A stretch of DNA of 64,000 bases from Sandaracinaceae bacterium (GCA_016706685.1 JADJJE010000022.1:67432-131431); one strand, 5' to 3'; shown: positions 31,871-40,808, counted from the first letter of the stretch. The notes: generated by a model from the letters alone, not told the origin. Program-made: numbers and translations.

Positions 31871-32659
31871 TCAGCGCGGGATGCCCTGGAAGTACATGCC
31901 GCGCCCCCCGTGCGGGAACTCGTAAGTGCCGTAGTCCCACGCGTAGCCCGCTCCGAAGGGCTCCACCATGGCGAACAGCTCGCGCTCGTTGTAGACGCGC
32001 AGCGTGCTGACCAACCCGTCCCACGTGCTCACGGCCAGCGCGATGGGGGTGAGCCACGTCCAGAACATCTTCTGGCCGCGCTGCTTCGGCGAGCGCAGCG
32101 GGTTCTGGTACAGCACGCGCACCCCGGATGCCGCAAACGGCAGGAAGCCGCGCGGGTCACGCTCGAAGCCCTCGAGGATCAGGATGGGCGCGCGGTCCGT
32201 CACGGCGGCGCGCAGGATGGCGGTGCCCAGCGCCGGCGGGAAGTGATGGAAGGCGTTCCAGATGACGCGCGCGCGCTTGGCCGAGATCTCGGGCGGGATG
32301 TTGGTGGCGTCCACCGGTGTGGCCACGAAGTCGATGGACCCGGGCCGCCGCTCGCGCGCCGCGCTCCACGCCTCGATGCGCGGGAAGAGGTCCGTCTCCA
32401 AGATGTGGGGCGGGCGCTTGCCCTCGGCCTGCATCTCGCGGCACAGGATCTCGGCGGGGCCGCCCGCGCCGGCGCACAGGTCCAGGATGGCGTCGTAGCC
32501 CGCCGTCTCGAGGAAGCTCTCCACCACCGGGATGGTGGCGCGCACCACGCCGGCCTCGTCCAGCACTTGGCTGAGCGTCTCGATGACGGTGTCACGCAGC
32601 GACTCGGGGGTGCGGGCGTGGTCGTTGAACTCGAAGAGCTGGAGGCGCGGGAGAGCCAT
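31871..32659 (-). CDS. Class I SAM-dependent methyltransferase
   Basis: 262 aa. Motif I is AILDLCAGAGGPAEIL near residue 58, followed by an acidic position in ETDLFPRIEAW and VATPVDATNIP, all consistent with a class I Rossmann methyltransferase. IWNAFHHFPPALGTAILRAAV matches motifs IV-V, as in small-molecule methyltransferases. The C-terminal part (QKMFWTWLTPIALAVSTWDGLVSTLRVY) is somewhat hydrophobic and specific to this group. The start at the ATG at 32659 gives MALPRLQLFEFND; upstream codons run into the divergent regulator gene. Substrate unknown. A 28-bp divergent gap separates it from the NtrC-type gene. Confidence 0.8.
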   Translation of the reverse strand: MALPRLQLFEFNDHARTPESLRDTVIETLSQVLDEAGVVRATIPVVESFLETAGYDAILDLCAGAGGPAEILCREMQAEGKRPPHILETDLFPRIEAWSAARERRPGSIDFVATPVDATNIPPEISAKRARVIWNAFHHFPPALGTAILRAAVTDRAPILILEGFERDPRGFLPFAASGVRVLYQNPLRSPKQRGQKMFWTWLTPIALAVSTWDGLVSTLRVYNERELFAMVEPFGAGYAWDYGTYEFPHGGRGMYFQGIPR

Positions 32660-32687
32660 ACCGCAGTCTACGCTGGTACAGTGCGCC

Positions 32688-34049
32688 ATGCCTAACGCCT
32701 GCGTGCTCGTCGTGGACGACGAGAAGAACATCCTGTCGACGCTCTCGCGGGCGCTCCGCATCGAGGACTTCGACGTGGACGTGGCGGGCAACGCCACCAT
32801 CGCCATCGAGAAGGTGGCCACCAAGGCCTATGACGTGCTGCTGGTGGACGTGAACATGCCCGGCATGGACGGCATCGCCATGCTGGACAAGCTGCGCGCC
32901 GACGGGAACAACGTGCCCGTGATCGTCATGAGCGGGCACGGCAGCATCGACACCGCCGTAGCGGCCACGCGCGCGGGCGCGCACGACTACCTCGAGAAGC
33001 CCATCAGCACGGACCGCCTGCTGCTCTCGCTCTCGCGCTGCCTCGACTACCAGCGCCTGGCCACCGAGAACAAGGCGCTGCTGGCCAAGGTGGACGCGGG
33101 CGCAGGCCTCTTGGGGGACAGCCCGGCCATGCACGCGCTGCGTGAGCGCATCGCCCTCGCGGCCAGCGCCAACGCCCCGGTGCTGGTCACGGGGGAGCGC
33201 GGCACGGGCAAGGAGCTGGTGGCGCGCGCCATCCATCTGGGCAGCAAGCGCTCGTCGCTGCCGCTCGAGAAGCTCAACTGCGCGGCGGTGCCCAAGGAGC
33301 TCATCGAGAGCGAGCTGTTCGGCCACGAGGCGGGCTCGTTCACGGGCGCCACCAAGCAGCGCCGCGGCAAGTTCGAGCGCGCGCACCGCGGCACGCTGTT
33401 CCTGGACGAAGTGGGCGACATGCCCGAGGCCATGCAGGCCAAGCTGCTGCGCGTGCTGCAAGAGGGCGAGCTCGAGCGCGTGGGCGGCAGCGAGCTGCTC
33501 AAGATCGACGTGCGCGTGGTGGCCGCCACCAACAAGACGCTCAGCGCCGAGATCGAAGAGGGGCGCTTCCGGGCCGACCTCTTCGACCGCCTGAACGTGG
33601 TGCCGCTGCGCGTGCCCCCGCTGCGCGAGCGGCGTCAGGACATCCCCACGCTGGTCACGCACTTCCTGCACCAGAGCGCGCTGGCCAACGACCGCCCGGG
33701 CAAGTCCATCTCGGCGGGCGCGCTCGCCTTGCTCGAGCAGTACGACTACCCCGGCAACGTGCGCGAGCTTCGCAACCTGGTGGAGCGCCTGGTGATCCTC
33801 ACGCCCAGCGACGACATCCGCGAGTCCGACGCGCGCGCGCTCTTGCCCATCGCCGAGGGCGGCCGCGTGGCCGGCAGCTACTTCCGCCCCGACGCCACGC
33901 TGCGCGACATGATCGAGGAGGCCGAGCGCGACCTCGTGATCCGCGCGCTCGAGCACCACGACGGGCACATCACCAACACGGCGGCGGGGTTGGGGTTGGA
34001 GCGCAGCCACCTCTACAAGAAGATGAAGGCGCTGGACATCAAGCGGTGA
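32688..34049 (+). CDS. NtrC-family sigma54-dependent response regulator
   Basis: 453 aa. Receiver domain residues 1-120 with phosphoacceptor Asp54 (LLVDVNMPGMDG), AAA+ domain residues about 140-375 with Walker A GERGTGKE, the sigma54-contact loop GSFTGA (usual form GAFTGA) and Walker B TLFLDEVGDM, then a Fis-type helix-turn-helix at the C-terminus (ITNTAAGLGLERSHLYKKMK). The NtrX/NtrC-like regulator would activate sigma54 promoters after phosphorylation. No histidine kinase is adjacent. It is divergent from the methyltransferase gene, whose promoter may overlap its own. Confidence 0.95.
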   Translation: MPNACVLVVDDEKNILSTLSRALRIEDFDVDVAGNATIAIEKVATKAYDVLLVDVNMPGMDGIAMLDKLRADGNNVPVIVMSGHGSIDTAVAATRAGAHDYLEKPISTDRLLLSLSRCLDYQRLATENKALLAKVDAGAGLLGDSPAMHALRERIALAASANAPVLVTGERGTGKELVARAIHLGSKRSSLPLEKLNCAAVPKELIESELFGHEAGSFTGATKQRRGKFERAHRGTLFLDEVGDMPEAMQAKLLRVLQEGELERVGGSELLKIDVRVVAATNKTLSAEIEEGRFRADLFDRLNVVPLRVPPLRERRQDIPTLVTHFLHQSALANDRPGKSISAGALALLEQYDYPGNVRELRNLVERLVILTPSDDIRESDARALLPIAEGGRVAGSYFRPDATLRDMIEEAERDLVIRALEHHDGHITNTAAGLGLERSHLYKKMKALDIKR

Positions 34050-34086
34050 GGGTTGTGGGCCGCCACATTGTTCCCACAGTGCTTAC

Positions 34087-34248
34087 ATGAAAGACAGGGC
34101 AGCGAAGGAAGGCGAGGCTTTCGAGCGAGTCAAGACCGCCCTGCAGGCAGCGTTCGCAGAGCCTCGCGAGAACTATCACCCGCTGACACTCCAGCGAATT
34201 CGAGCGCAGGCCATGCAGGGTGAGTGGGCACCCACGGCTGAAGCCTGA
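34087..34248 (+). CDS. Small ORF truncated by the repeat element
   Basis: 53 aa: an acidic, helical small protein (KEGEAFERVKTALQAAF, then NYHPLTLQRIRAQAMQGEW). The last residues are encoded by the terminal inverted repeat of element 2, so the original 3' end is probably lost. The style recalls small type II antitoxins, but no toxin gene is next to it and the match is not specific. It may be a non-functional remnant. Confidence 0.35.
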   Translation: MKDRAAKEGEAFERVKTALQAAFAEPRENYHPLTLQRIRAQAMQGEWAPTAEA

Positions 34249-34654
34249 TGATCCTACACATCTGGTCAGCTTGCCGATTCACCTTGCTGCAAGGTTCCAT
34301 TGGCACCCACGGCTCGCCGGGGCAGCAACCAGGCCTGGCGATCTGAAAGTCCCTCGGGCGGACTGAGCGAGGAAGTTGAGGCCGTCTACCAGGTTCTCGG
34401 CTAGTCCGCCTTCGGGCGGACTGGGTGAACGACAATGGGGTGTGTTCGACCGAGGGTGGCGGGACGCTGTGTCTGAGTACCCTTGGTAGGGCAAACCCTG
34501 CTGTCAGTCACCTAGTCCCCGCCAGGGGACTTTCGCCCATCAGGCCTGGCGCCAGCCGGCTTCCAGCCGGGGGTGCCCATTGGACCTTGCAGCGAGGCAA
34601 ATCGGCCCGCGTGCGAGATGTGTAGGATCATCAGGCTTCAGCCGTGGGTGCCCA
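34225..34654. repeat. Structured palindromic repeat, element 2 (MITE-like)
   Basis: About 430 bp bounded by perfect 39-bp terminal inverted repeats at 34225-34263 and 34616-34654 (containing GATGATCCTACACATCT). Each half holds CTTGCTGCAAGG-like and GGC-TGGAA-GCC hairpin sequences in opposite orientation, and the centre has AGTCCGCC-TTCG-GGCGGACT (34403-34422), an 8-bp stem with a TTCG loop. No credible coding sequence inside. No target duplication was obvious. Confidence 0.88.
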
Positions 34655-34661
34655 TGTCCCA

Positions 34662-36335
34662 TCAACGCCCCGGCAGCACACTCGGCGGGCTCGGCCGTAC
34701 CGCCCGCAGCGCAGGCAGCCGCGACGCCGGCGGCCTTGGCGAGCCCAGCAGCGCGGACAGCGTGGGCGCGTGCCGGCGCACGTCCACGCGCTCCTCGGTG
34801 ACACCGGCCACGATGCCGGCGCCCACCAGCAAGATGGGGACCTCGCGCTCGCGCGCCGAGATGCCACCCGATGAGGTGCCGGCTCCGCGCGGCGGCACCG
34901 TGTCCAGCACGAATCCCTCGCGTGGGATGATGTAGATCTCACCGCCCAGGCCGGGCACCAGGCTCTCGCGCACCAGGCTGTCGACGTCGTCGGCGCCCTC
35001 GCGCGCGGCGGGGATGGCGTCCACGCCGTTGGCATAGGCGCGCAGGATCTCGGGGCGCCCCTCCAAGAAGCGGATGGCCGCCGTCACGGCCTCGTCCACG
35101 CGGAACGGCGCGCCGCGCGTGAGGTACACATACGGTGGGATGATGGTGTCCACCCACGCGATGTCGTCCTTCTGGAGCGCCTCATCCAGGCCGTCGTCCA
35201 GGGCTTCGCGCAGCGCGTCGAGGTCCACGCGGTGGTGGTCGCGGTGCCGCTCGGGCAGGTCCACCACGCCGCAGTCGCTGGTGAGCACCACCGCGATGGG
35301 CCCGCGCTCGAGCAGCATGTCCACCAGCTCGGCCAGCAGCAGGTCCGCCGCGATCAGGTTGTCCAGGTACTCCCACGAGTGCACGCCGTAGAGCCGGGCG
35401 GCCACGCCCGTGCCGCCGATGGCCACCGTGAGGAGGTCCGGGATGTCGTCCTGCCCGAGCCCGTCTTCCTGGATGCGGCGGGCGGCGAGCGCCAGCAGCG
35501 ACTCGGTGCTGCGCGGGGTGGCGTGCAGCGCCAGCGCGGGCAGCGGGGCGCGTGTGGTGTCGCGCGGGAAGACGGTGCCGAGGCCCTGCCAGTCGAGCTC
35601 GCCCTCCACGTGGTCGGAGCCTGCGAACTGCGAGAGGTGCGCCTCGTCGTGTGGCAACCAGGGCCCGAGGTAGCGCGTGGTGTCGAGGTGCGTGTCGTTG
35701 GCGCCCCGCACGCCGGGGTTGGCGTCCGGGCTGTCCCACGCGGGCCCGAGCGGCACGTAGCGCCCGCGCTCCACGTGATGCGCCCAGCCACCGCGGCCCT
35801 GGTGCCCCATCGCGGCCCACGCGGTGCGCGGATCGAGCGAGATGGCGCTCACCTTGGCGGTGCTGGCGGTGGCCTCGCGCAGCGCGTCGGCCACGGTGCG
35901 CACGCCCGGCGGCCCGGGGGGCTCGGGGTCACGCAGCGTGTCGGCCACCACGCGGGTGAGGCGCGGCGTGGCCCCCGTGTAGAGCGTGGCGTAGGCCGGC
36001 GCGCTGTGGGTCACGGCAAAGGGCAGGGTGGCGCGTGGATAGAACGCGCCCTCGCGCATGGCCCGGCGAATGAAGCCCTGCTCGGGCAGCGCGGGCAGCA
36101 GGCGCTCGAGGGTCTCGCTGTCGAGCGCCTCGATGACCACCGACAGGACCAGCTGCGGGGACTCGCTGCGCGCCCAGGTGCGGGCCTCGGCCTCCCCCTC
36201 ACTCGCGGGCTCACTCGCAGGGGCACTCCGCACCAGGTCGGTTCCCGAACCGTCGCTCGACTCGCCGCATCCGCCTGCCAGCAGGCCCAGCCCCGCGAGC
36301 CCGGCCCACGCACACAGCCACCCGCGCCCGTTCAC
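34662..36335 (-). CDS. Lipoprotein of the alkaline phosphatase superfamily, degenerate
   Basis: 557 aa from a GTG at 36335. The signal peptide ends in GLLAGGC (Cys23). The fold of phosphodiesterase/PafA-type enzymes is visible: LVLSVVIEALDSETLERL, then THSAPAYATLYTGATP with the nucleophile Thr region, then DLLTVAIGGTGVAARLYGVHSWEYLDNL, VAVVLTSDCGVVDLPE and VPILLVGAGI. As I align it, the expected metal ligands are altered: first Asp to Glu, the Asp and His of the SATDxxGH block to Gly and Arg, SDHG to SDCG. Catalysis is therefore doubtful. It overlaps the esterase stop by GTGA, third gene of the operon. Confidence 0.7.
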   Translation of the reverse strand: MNGRGWLCAWAGLAGLGLLAGGCGESSDGSGTDLVRSAPASEPASEGEAEARTWARSESPQLVLSVVIEALDSETLERLLPALPEQGFIRRAMREGAFYPRATLPFAVTHSAPAYATLYTGATPRLTRVVADTLRDPEPPGPPGVRTVADALREATASTAKVSAISLDPRTAWAAMGHQGRGGWAHHVERGRYVPLGPAWDSPDANPGVRGANDTHLDTTRYLGPWLPHDEAHLSQFAGSDHVEGELDWQGLGTVFPRDTTRAPLPALALHATPRSTESLLALAARRIQEDGLGQDDIPDLLTVAIGGTGVAARLYGVHSWEYLDNLIAADLLLAELVDMLLERGPIAVVLTSDCGVVDLPERHRDHHRVDLDALREALDDGLDEALQKDDIAWVDTIIPPYVYLTRGAPFRVDEAVTAAIRFLEGRPEILRAYANGVDAIPAAREGADDVDSLVRESLVPGLGGEIYIIPREGFVLDTVPPRGAGTSSGGISAREREVPILLVGAGIVAGVTEERVDVRRHAPTLSALLGSPRPPASRLPALRAVRPSPPSVLPGR

Positions 36336-37306
36336 GCGCGGCCGCTGGCGCCGGCGGGGCTCAGGGTCTCTTCCAGGAAGTCGTAGCTGTCGTCCCAGCA
36401 TGCTCGGGCCTTCTCACGCCACACGAACGCATGGAACGCGTGGATCTCTCCTGCGTAGTAGCGCAAGCGCGAGTCTCCTCCCAGCGCCTCGAGCGCGGCG
36501 TGCAGCCGGCGGCTGTCGTCGATGAGCGGATCCTTGGTGCCGATGGGGATCAAGAATGGCGGCAGCGGGCGCGCCAACGTGGGTTGCTGCTCCAGCACCA
36601 CCACCGGGTCCAGCAGCGCGCGCGGGGTCTCCTGGTCGTGCGCGTGCGGGGCATAGCCGTGCGAGATGATGTCGATGCGGCTCTGCACCAGCTCCGAGAT
36701 GGCCGGCTTGCGGCGCCGGAAGCGCCCCGGGTCCGTGACCTGGTGCACCCCGCAATACGGAATGACCGCGCGCGGCATGAGCCCCGTGCTGAACGCCTTT
36801 CGCGCGTAGGCTTCTTCGCGCTCCTGCACCAGCGCCACGGTGAGCGAGGTGGCCAGGTTCGCCCCGGCCGACTCCCCCGCGATGGCCAGGCGGTCGAGGT
36901 CGGCCCCGAACGAGGCCCCGCGCGCCGCGATGAAGGCATAGGCGTCGCACACGTCTTCGAGCGCAGCCGGGAAGCGGTGCACCGGGGCCAGGCGATAGTT
37001 GATGTTGAACACCAGGTAGCCGGCGCGCGCCAGCATGGCCCCCATGATCCAGTGGGTGTCCTTCGACAAGATGCGGAAGCCGCCCCCGTGGATGTAGAGC
37101 ACCGTGGGGAACGGCCCGCGCCCCTGCGGCCGATAGACGTCGAGCGTGCGCGAAGCGCCTCCGCCCGCCAGGTAGGGCACGTCGCGCAGCACCTCGATGC
37201 CCTGCGCCTCCATGTTGGCGTGCGGTAGCACCTTGCCCGCCGCGGAGAGACCACGCAGCAGGCTGCTCATGGCCAGCCCCTCGGCGCGCTTGCGGATGGT
37301 GCTCAT
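36332..37306 (-). CDS. Alpha/beta hydrolase, HSL-type carboxylesterase
   Basis: 324 aa. The oxyanion motif IHGGGFRI, nucleophile elbow GESAGAN, Asp in GTKDPLIDDS and final His in EIHAFHAF give the complete triad of the hormone-sensitive-lipase family (esterase family IV). It hydrolyses short- to medium-chain esters; the natural substrate is unknown. It lies 16 bp downstream of the luciferase-like oxidoreductase gene and overlaps the phosphatase-like gene by 4 nt. No signal peptide, so it is probably cytoplasmic or peripherally bound. Confidence 0.92.
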   Translation of the reverse strand: MSTIRKRAEGLAMSSLLRGLSAAGKVLPHANMEAQGIEVLRDVPYLAGGGASRTLDVYRPQGRGPFPTVLYIHGGGFRILSKDTHWIMGAMLARAGYLVFNINYRLAPVHRFPAALEDVCDAYAFIAARGASFGADLDRLAIAGESAGANLATSLTVALVQEREEAYARKAFSTGLMPRAVIPYCGVHQVTDPGRFRRRKPAISELVQSRIDIISHGYAPHAHDQETPRALLDPVVVLEQQPTLARPLPPFLIPIGTKDPLIDDSRRLHAALEALGGDSRLRYYAGEIHAFHAFVWREKARACWDDSYDFLEETLSPAGASGRA

Positions 37307-37322
37307 GGCGCGTCTCCGGGGG

Positions 37323-38327
37323 CTACGGGGTGGGCGCCATGGCGCGCAGGAACTGCTCCATGACCGCCCAGGGCACGTCGTTGGGCAGGTTCAAGATCGG
37401 CAGCCCGATGCCGTACTCGCGCCGGCGCCGCAGCTCCTCGATGCAGTACTGCGGGTCGCCCGCGATCATGAGGGAGTTCATCAGGTCGTCCGGCACGGTC
37501 TTCCAGGACTCCTTGCGCGTCTCCTTCTGCTTGTAGGCGATGTCGATGCGCTCGGCGTCTTCGCCGAAGCCGAGGTCGGTGAGCAGCTCCTTGTAGTAGT
37601 CGCCCATGCCGCCGATGTAGAACGCGACGATCTCCTTGGCCTTCTGCTTGCCGAAGTCACCCGGCATGGGCAGCACCGTGGTGAAGGGCGCCGTGATGAT
37701 GTCGGACGGATCGCGCCCCGCCTTGGCTGCGCCGCGCGCGATCCACTCGTGCCCGCTCTTGAGCTCCTGGTACGGCCAGAACGTGGGCATCCAGCCGTCG
37801 GCCACCTCGCCGATGGCCTCGATGCTCTTCTCCTTGAGCGCCGCCACGTAGATGGGCACGTCGGCACGCACGGGCTTCATCTCCAGCGCGAACGGCCGGT
37901 ACTCCACCAGCTTGGCGTCGGCCTCGGTGAGCTTGCGGCCGCTGAGCAAGGTGCGCGTGACCTTCACCACGTCCTTCCACTGCGACAGCGGCTTGTCGAA
38001 CGCGCGCCCGTGGAAGCCCTCGATGACGCGCTTGCCGCTGGTGCCGATGCCCAGGATCAAGCGCCCCTCGCTGATCTCGTCCACCGTGGCCGCGTTCATG
38101 GCGATGAGGCTGGGCGAGCGGCTGAACACGTTCACGATGCCCGTGCCCAGCTTGATGCGCTTGGTGTGGATGGCCATCTCGGTGAGCAACGAGAAGATCT
38201 CGTAGCCCCACGCCTCGGGGATCCAGAACGAGTCGTACCCCAGCTCGTCGGCCAGGATGGCGGCCTTCAGGTACAGCTTGCGGTCGTAGTTCTTCCAGAA
38301 GGCGAGGACGCCGGTGCGTTCGGTCAT
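37323..38327 (-). CDS. LLM-class (F420-dependent type) oxidoreductase
   Basis: 334 aa. The bacterial-luciferase-like barrel is shown by LADELGYDSFWIPEAWGYEIFSLLTEMAIHTKRIKLGTGIVNVFSRSPSLIAM and RLILGIGTSGKRVIEGFHG, which match the F420-dependent methylene-H4MPT reductase/glucose-6-phosphate dehydrogenase-like group. Either F420 or FMN could be the cofactor. First gene of an operon with the esterase and phosphatase-like genes. Two palindromic repeats at 38365-38415 lie directly upstream and probably regulate it. Confidence 0.85.
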   Translation of the reverse strand: MTERTGVLAFWKNYDRKLYLKAAILADELGYDSFWIPEAWGYEIFSLLTEMAIHTKRIKLGTGIVNVFSRSPSLIAMNAATVDEISEGRLILGIGTSGKRVIEGFHGRAFDKPLSQWKDVVKVTRTLLSGRKLTEADAKLVEYRPFALEMKPVRADVPIYVAALKEKSIEAIGEVADGWMPTFWPYQELKSGHEWIARGAAKAGRDPSDIITAPFTTVLPMPGDFGKQKAKEIVAFYIGGMGDYYKELLTDLGFGEDAERIDIAYKQKETRKESWKTVPDDLMNSLMIAGDPQYCIEELRRRREYGIGLPILNLPNDVPWAVMEQFLRAMAPTP

Positions 38328-38364
38328 GAGTCCGTCTCGGGGTGGGAGTGAACGCGCAGCCTAC

Positions 38365-38415
38365 AATGAATCGCGGTTCAGTAGCACCCCCAGAATGAAT
38401 CGCCGTTCAGTAGCA
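38365..38415 (-). promoter_or_regulatory. Tandem palindromic operators, probably TetR-type
   Basis: Two 22-bp direct repeats with one mismatch (38365-38386 and 38394-38415), centres 29 bp apart. Each contains an inverted repeat TGAATCG-CGGTTCA (second copy TGAATCG-CCGTTCA). They sit 38-88 bp upstream of the oxidoreductase ATG, and the distal one covers the stop of the convergent-side lipoprotein gene. The shape and half-site style match TetR-family operators. Confidence 0.6.
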
Positions 38416-39558
38416 GGTGGTGCTCACCAGCGTCGCGGTGAAGCCCAGGTAGGTGCGGCTCGGCGCGCTGTTCGGGATCTCCACCTTGTCGTCCACGGTG
38501 GCCTCGGCCGGCTGGTTGAGCCCGCCCATCGTCAGCGTCCCCAGCTCGGTGCCGAACTCGAAGCTGTTGAGCGGCTGGATCCACATGCCGTTCTGGATGT
38601 TGTGGCCCACTTGGAGGTTGCCCACGCCACACACGAACTCCGGCGCGGCGCAGTTCACGTCGCCCTGACTGCGGTAGCCGGCCAAACAGCCGGGGCCCGT
38701 GGCGGTGTCAGCCGGTGTCCAGCTGTTGATGGAGTCACCGTAGGTGTCCGAGTAGGTGCAGGTGTCCCACGTGAGGACGCCTGTCGTCAGCGTGCCCGAA
38801 GCGAGCACCGCGCTCGTGGAAGAGACCGACGAGCCACGCGTGTACGTGATGACGCCCTGCATGTTGCGGAAATTCTGCTTCAGGTCGTAGCACAGCACGC
38901 CTGCCGCCCCGTCCGCCGCCGCACCGGTGTCCGCCGTGGTGCGAATGACGATCTCGCCCGGGCCCACATCGAAGGTGGCGTCGCCGAGCATCAAGTTGGT
39001 GCCCGTGATCTGGAACTGAGCGCCGTCAGCTGCGATGGCGTAGCGCAGGACGCACGTGCCCGCGACTTCCCACGCGGCGTTGTGAGTGCAGAGCTCGGGC
39101 TCGTCGTACACGCAGAACGTGCGCGTGTCCGTGCTGCCCGGGGCCACCGCGCAGGTGTAGCCATCGCGGCAGTCTGTGGGTGCGCTGCAGGTCTCGAGGC
39201 ACACGCCGCCCAGGTCATCGGGGCGCGCCAAGCAGCCGCCACCTTCACCGCACTCTGCATCGGCCGTGCAGTCCGTGACCGAGCAGTAGCCGTCCGGGAA
39301 GAGCGAGCCATCGAACTCCTCTTCACCGAGCCGCTCGAAGCCCACCAAGCAAGCGCCAGCACCACAGGCCGTGGCGTCCTCGCACTCCGTGCCGGTTGGC
39401 ATGGGTATGGGGCCCATGTCCGCAGGGCCGAGATCCGGCGATCCGTTGCTCTCTCCGCACCCCGCGGCTGCCGCGACGAGGCCGACGAATAGTACGACGC
39501 GCGCAAATGCGCGATGGGCCTTGTAATGAAGCGTAGAAGCGGCGGGGAGTTCAGTCAT
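38407..39558 (-). CDS. Cys-rich lipoprotein
   Basis: 383 aa from the ATG at 39558. Lipobox AAAAGC (Cys near residue 34), followed by PDLGPADMGP, the linker style common in these proteins. Residues about 55-160 are Cys-rich with repeats such as CEDATACGAGACLVGF and DCTADAECGEGGGC, resembling EGF-like or Dickkopf-like disulfide knots. The C-terminal half is Thr/Ser/Gly-rich and beta-predicted, ending in TLVSTTCY. Surface-exposed protein of unknown function. It is divergent from the lipoprotein gene at 39663. Confidence 0.6.
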   Translation of the reverse strand: MTELPAASTLHYKAHRAFARVVLFVGLVAAAAGCGESNGSPDLGPADMGPIPMPTGTECEDATACGAGACLVGFERLGEEEFDGSLFPDGYCSVTDCTADAECGEGGGCLARPDDLGGVCLETCSAPTDCRDGYTCAVAPGSTDTRTFCVYDEPELCTHNAAWEVAGTCVLRYAIAADGAQFQITGTNLMLGDATFDVGPGEIVIRTTADTGAAADGAAGVLCYDLKQNFRNMQGVITYTRGSSVSSTSAVLASGTLTTGVLTWDTCTYSDTYGDSINSWTPADTATGPGCLAGYRSQGDVNCAAPEFVCGVGNLQVGHNIQNGMWIQPLNSFEFGTELGTLTMGGLNQPAEATVDDKVEIPNSAPSRTYLGFTATLVSTTCY

Positions 39559-39662
39559 GATGGTATCCAAGGGTCATGGTCGTTGGCGGATGCCAGGCCG
39601 CCGCAGCGTACCAAGTCTTGCACTCGGCGCCTATACTGAGTGACACTCTTATCAGTCTCTTT

Positions 39663-40808
39663 ATGGAACACACTCCCCTTCGACTCCTTGGTGCCATCAC
39701 CTTCGTAGCAGTGGCCCTCGTAGCAAGCGGCTGCGATGTCTACGACCCGTCGCTCCTCCCCGACGAGACCGCGCTCTTGCCCGATGGTCGCCCTCCGCGT
39801 CCGGCCACGGACGACTTTCCCGAGCTCGACATGGAGCTGGTGTTCCGCATCAGCGACGTGGAGCTGAACAGCGAAGTGGATTGGCTCAACACGGGCCGCA
39901 ACATGGACGGGCTGCTCACGACGGCCGAGAACCCCATCCGCCAGTGCACCGCGCCAGCCGGAAATCTCCCTCCCGTCGACGGGCCGGGCGGGCTCGACAA
40001 CGCGATGGGCGAACAGCTCCTCATGGTGGTCGTCGACTTCGTCATCCCTTGCTTGGAGCCTGCGTTGGACAGGTCCCACGCCGCCGGCGAGGGCACGCTC
40101 ATGTTGTGGGTGAGGGGGTGGAACGGAACCTCGAACGACGCCTCGCTGGACGTGGCCATGTTGGTGTCCGCGGACGCGACCTCCGCCGATCAGGAAGACG
40201 TGGAGTGGGATGACGTCAACCATCGCCTGGTCCAGGCGAGCGATGGCCTCACGGAAGCCCCCTCGCCGAGCGGCGCGGTCACCGACAATTTCTTCATCCG
40301 ACCCGACAGCTTCACGGGCGGGGGCACCCCGATTCCGCGTCTGCGCGACGCGTCCGCCTACATCTCCAACGGCACCATCGTGTACGAGATCCCCACTGGT
40401 CAGGCCATCCCACTCAACGCGGGCATCGGCAGCCTCGACATCGTGTTCACGGACGGGCTCGTGCTCGCCGAGCTGAACGACGCCTTCAACACCATCGAGA
40501 AGGCCTCTCTCTCAGGGCGCTTTTCTCTCTTCGCGCTGCTCGACGCGGGTGAGTCGATTGGCGTGTGCGCGGGGGCCCGTGCTGGCGTGGAGGCTCAGTT
40601 CCAGGGAATCCTCGACGTGATGTCCAACCCCGCCACGCCCCCCAACGAAGACCTCGAGTGCGACGCGATGAGTCTCGGAATTCCCTTCCGGGGCAGCTTG
40701 GCGACCCTCGCACGGGATGGCGACACCCTGGTACGCAGCGGGACCAACCCACCGCTTCCGAACGCGTGCGCGAGCGGGACGAACCCCTGCGCCGGGTTCG
40801 TGCCCTGA
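39663..40808 (+). CDS. Lipoprotein of unknown function
   Basis: 381 aa from the ATG at 39663. Lipobox ALVASGC (Cys22), then an acidic mature protein with LVFRISDVELNSEVDWLNTGRNMDGLL, LLMVVVDFVIPCLEPALDRSHAAGEGTLMLWVRGW and a final Cys-containing segment. No recognised domain; a beta-sandwich is plausible. Divergent from the Cys-rich lipoprotein with about 100 bp between. The 142 bp downstream to the DAHP synthase stop hold nothing I recognise. Confidence 0.6.
   Translation: MEHTPLRLLGAITFVAVALVASGCDVYDPSLLPDETALLPDGRPPRPATDDFPELDMELVFRISDVELNSEVDWLNTGRNMDGLLTTAENPIRQCTAPAGNLPPVDGPGGLDNAMGEQLLMVVVDFVIPCLEPALDRSHAAGEGTLMLWVRGWNGTSNDASLDVAMLVSADATSADQEDVEWDDVNHRLVQASDGLTEAPSPSGAVTDNFFIRPDSFTGGGTPIPRLRDASAYISNGTIVYEIPTGQAIPLNAGIGSLDIVFTDGLVLAELNDAFNTIEKASLSGRFSLFALLDAGESIGVCAGARAGVEAQFQGILDVMSNPATPPNEDLECDAMSLGIPFRGSLATLARDGDTLVRSGTNPPLPNACASGTNPCAGFVP

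Noticed and set aside
31572..31925. Small ORFs downstream of the transposase
   Set aside because: They fall in the palindromic repeat and follow its hairpins in all frames; no start signals.
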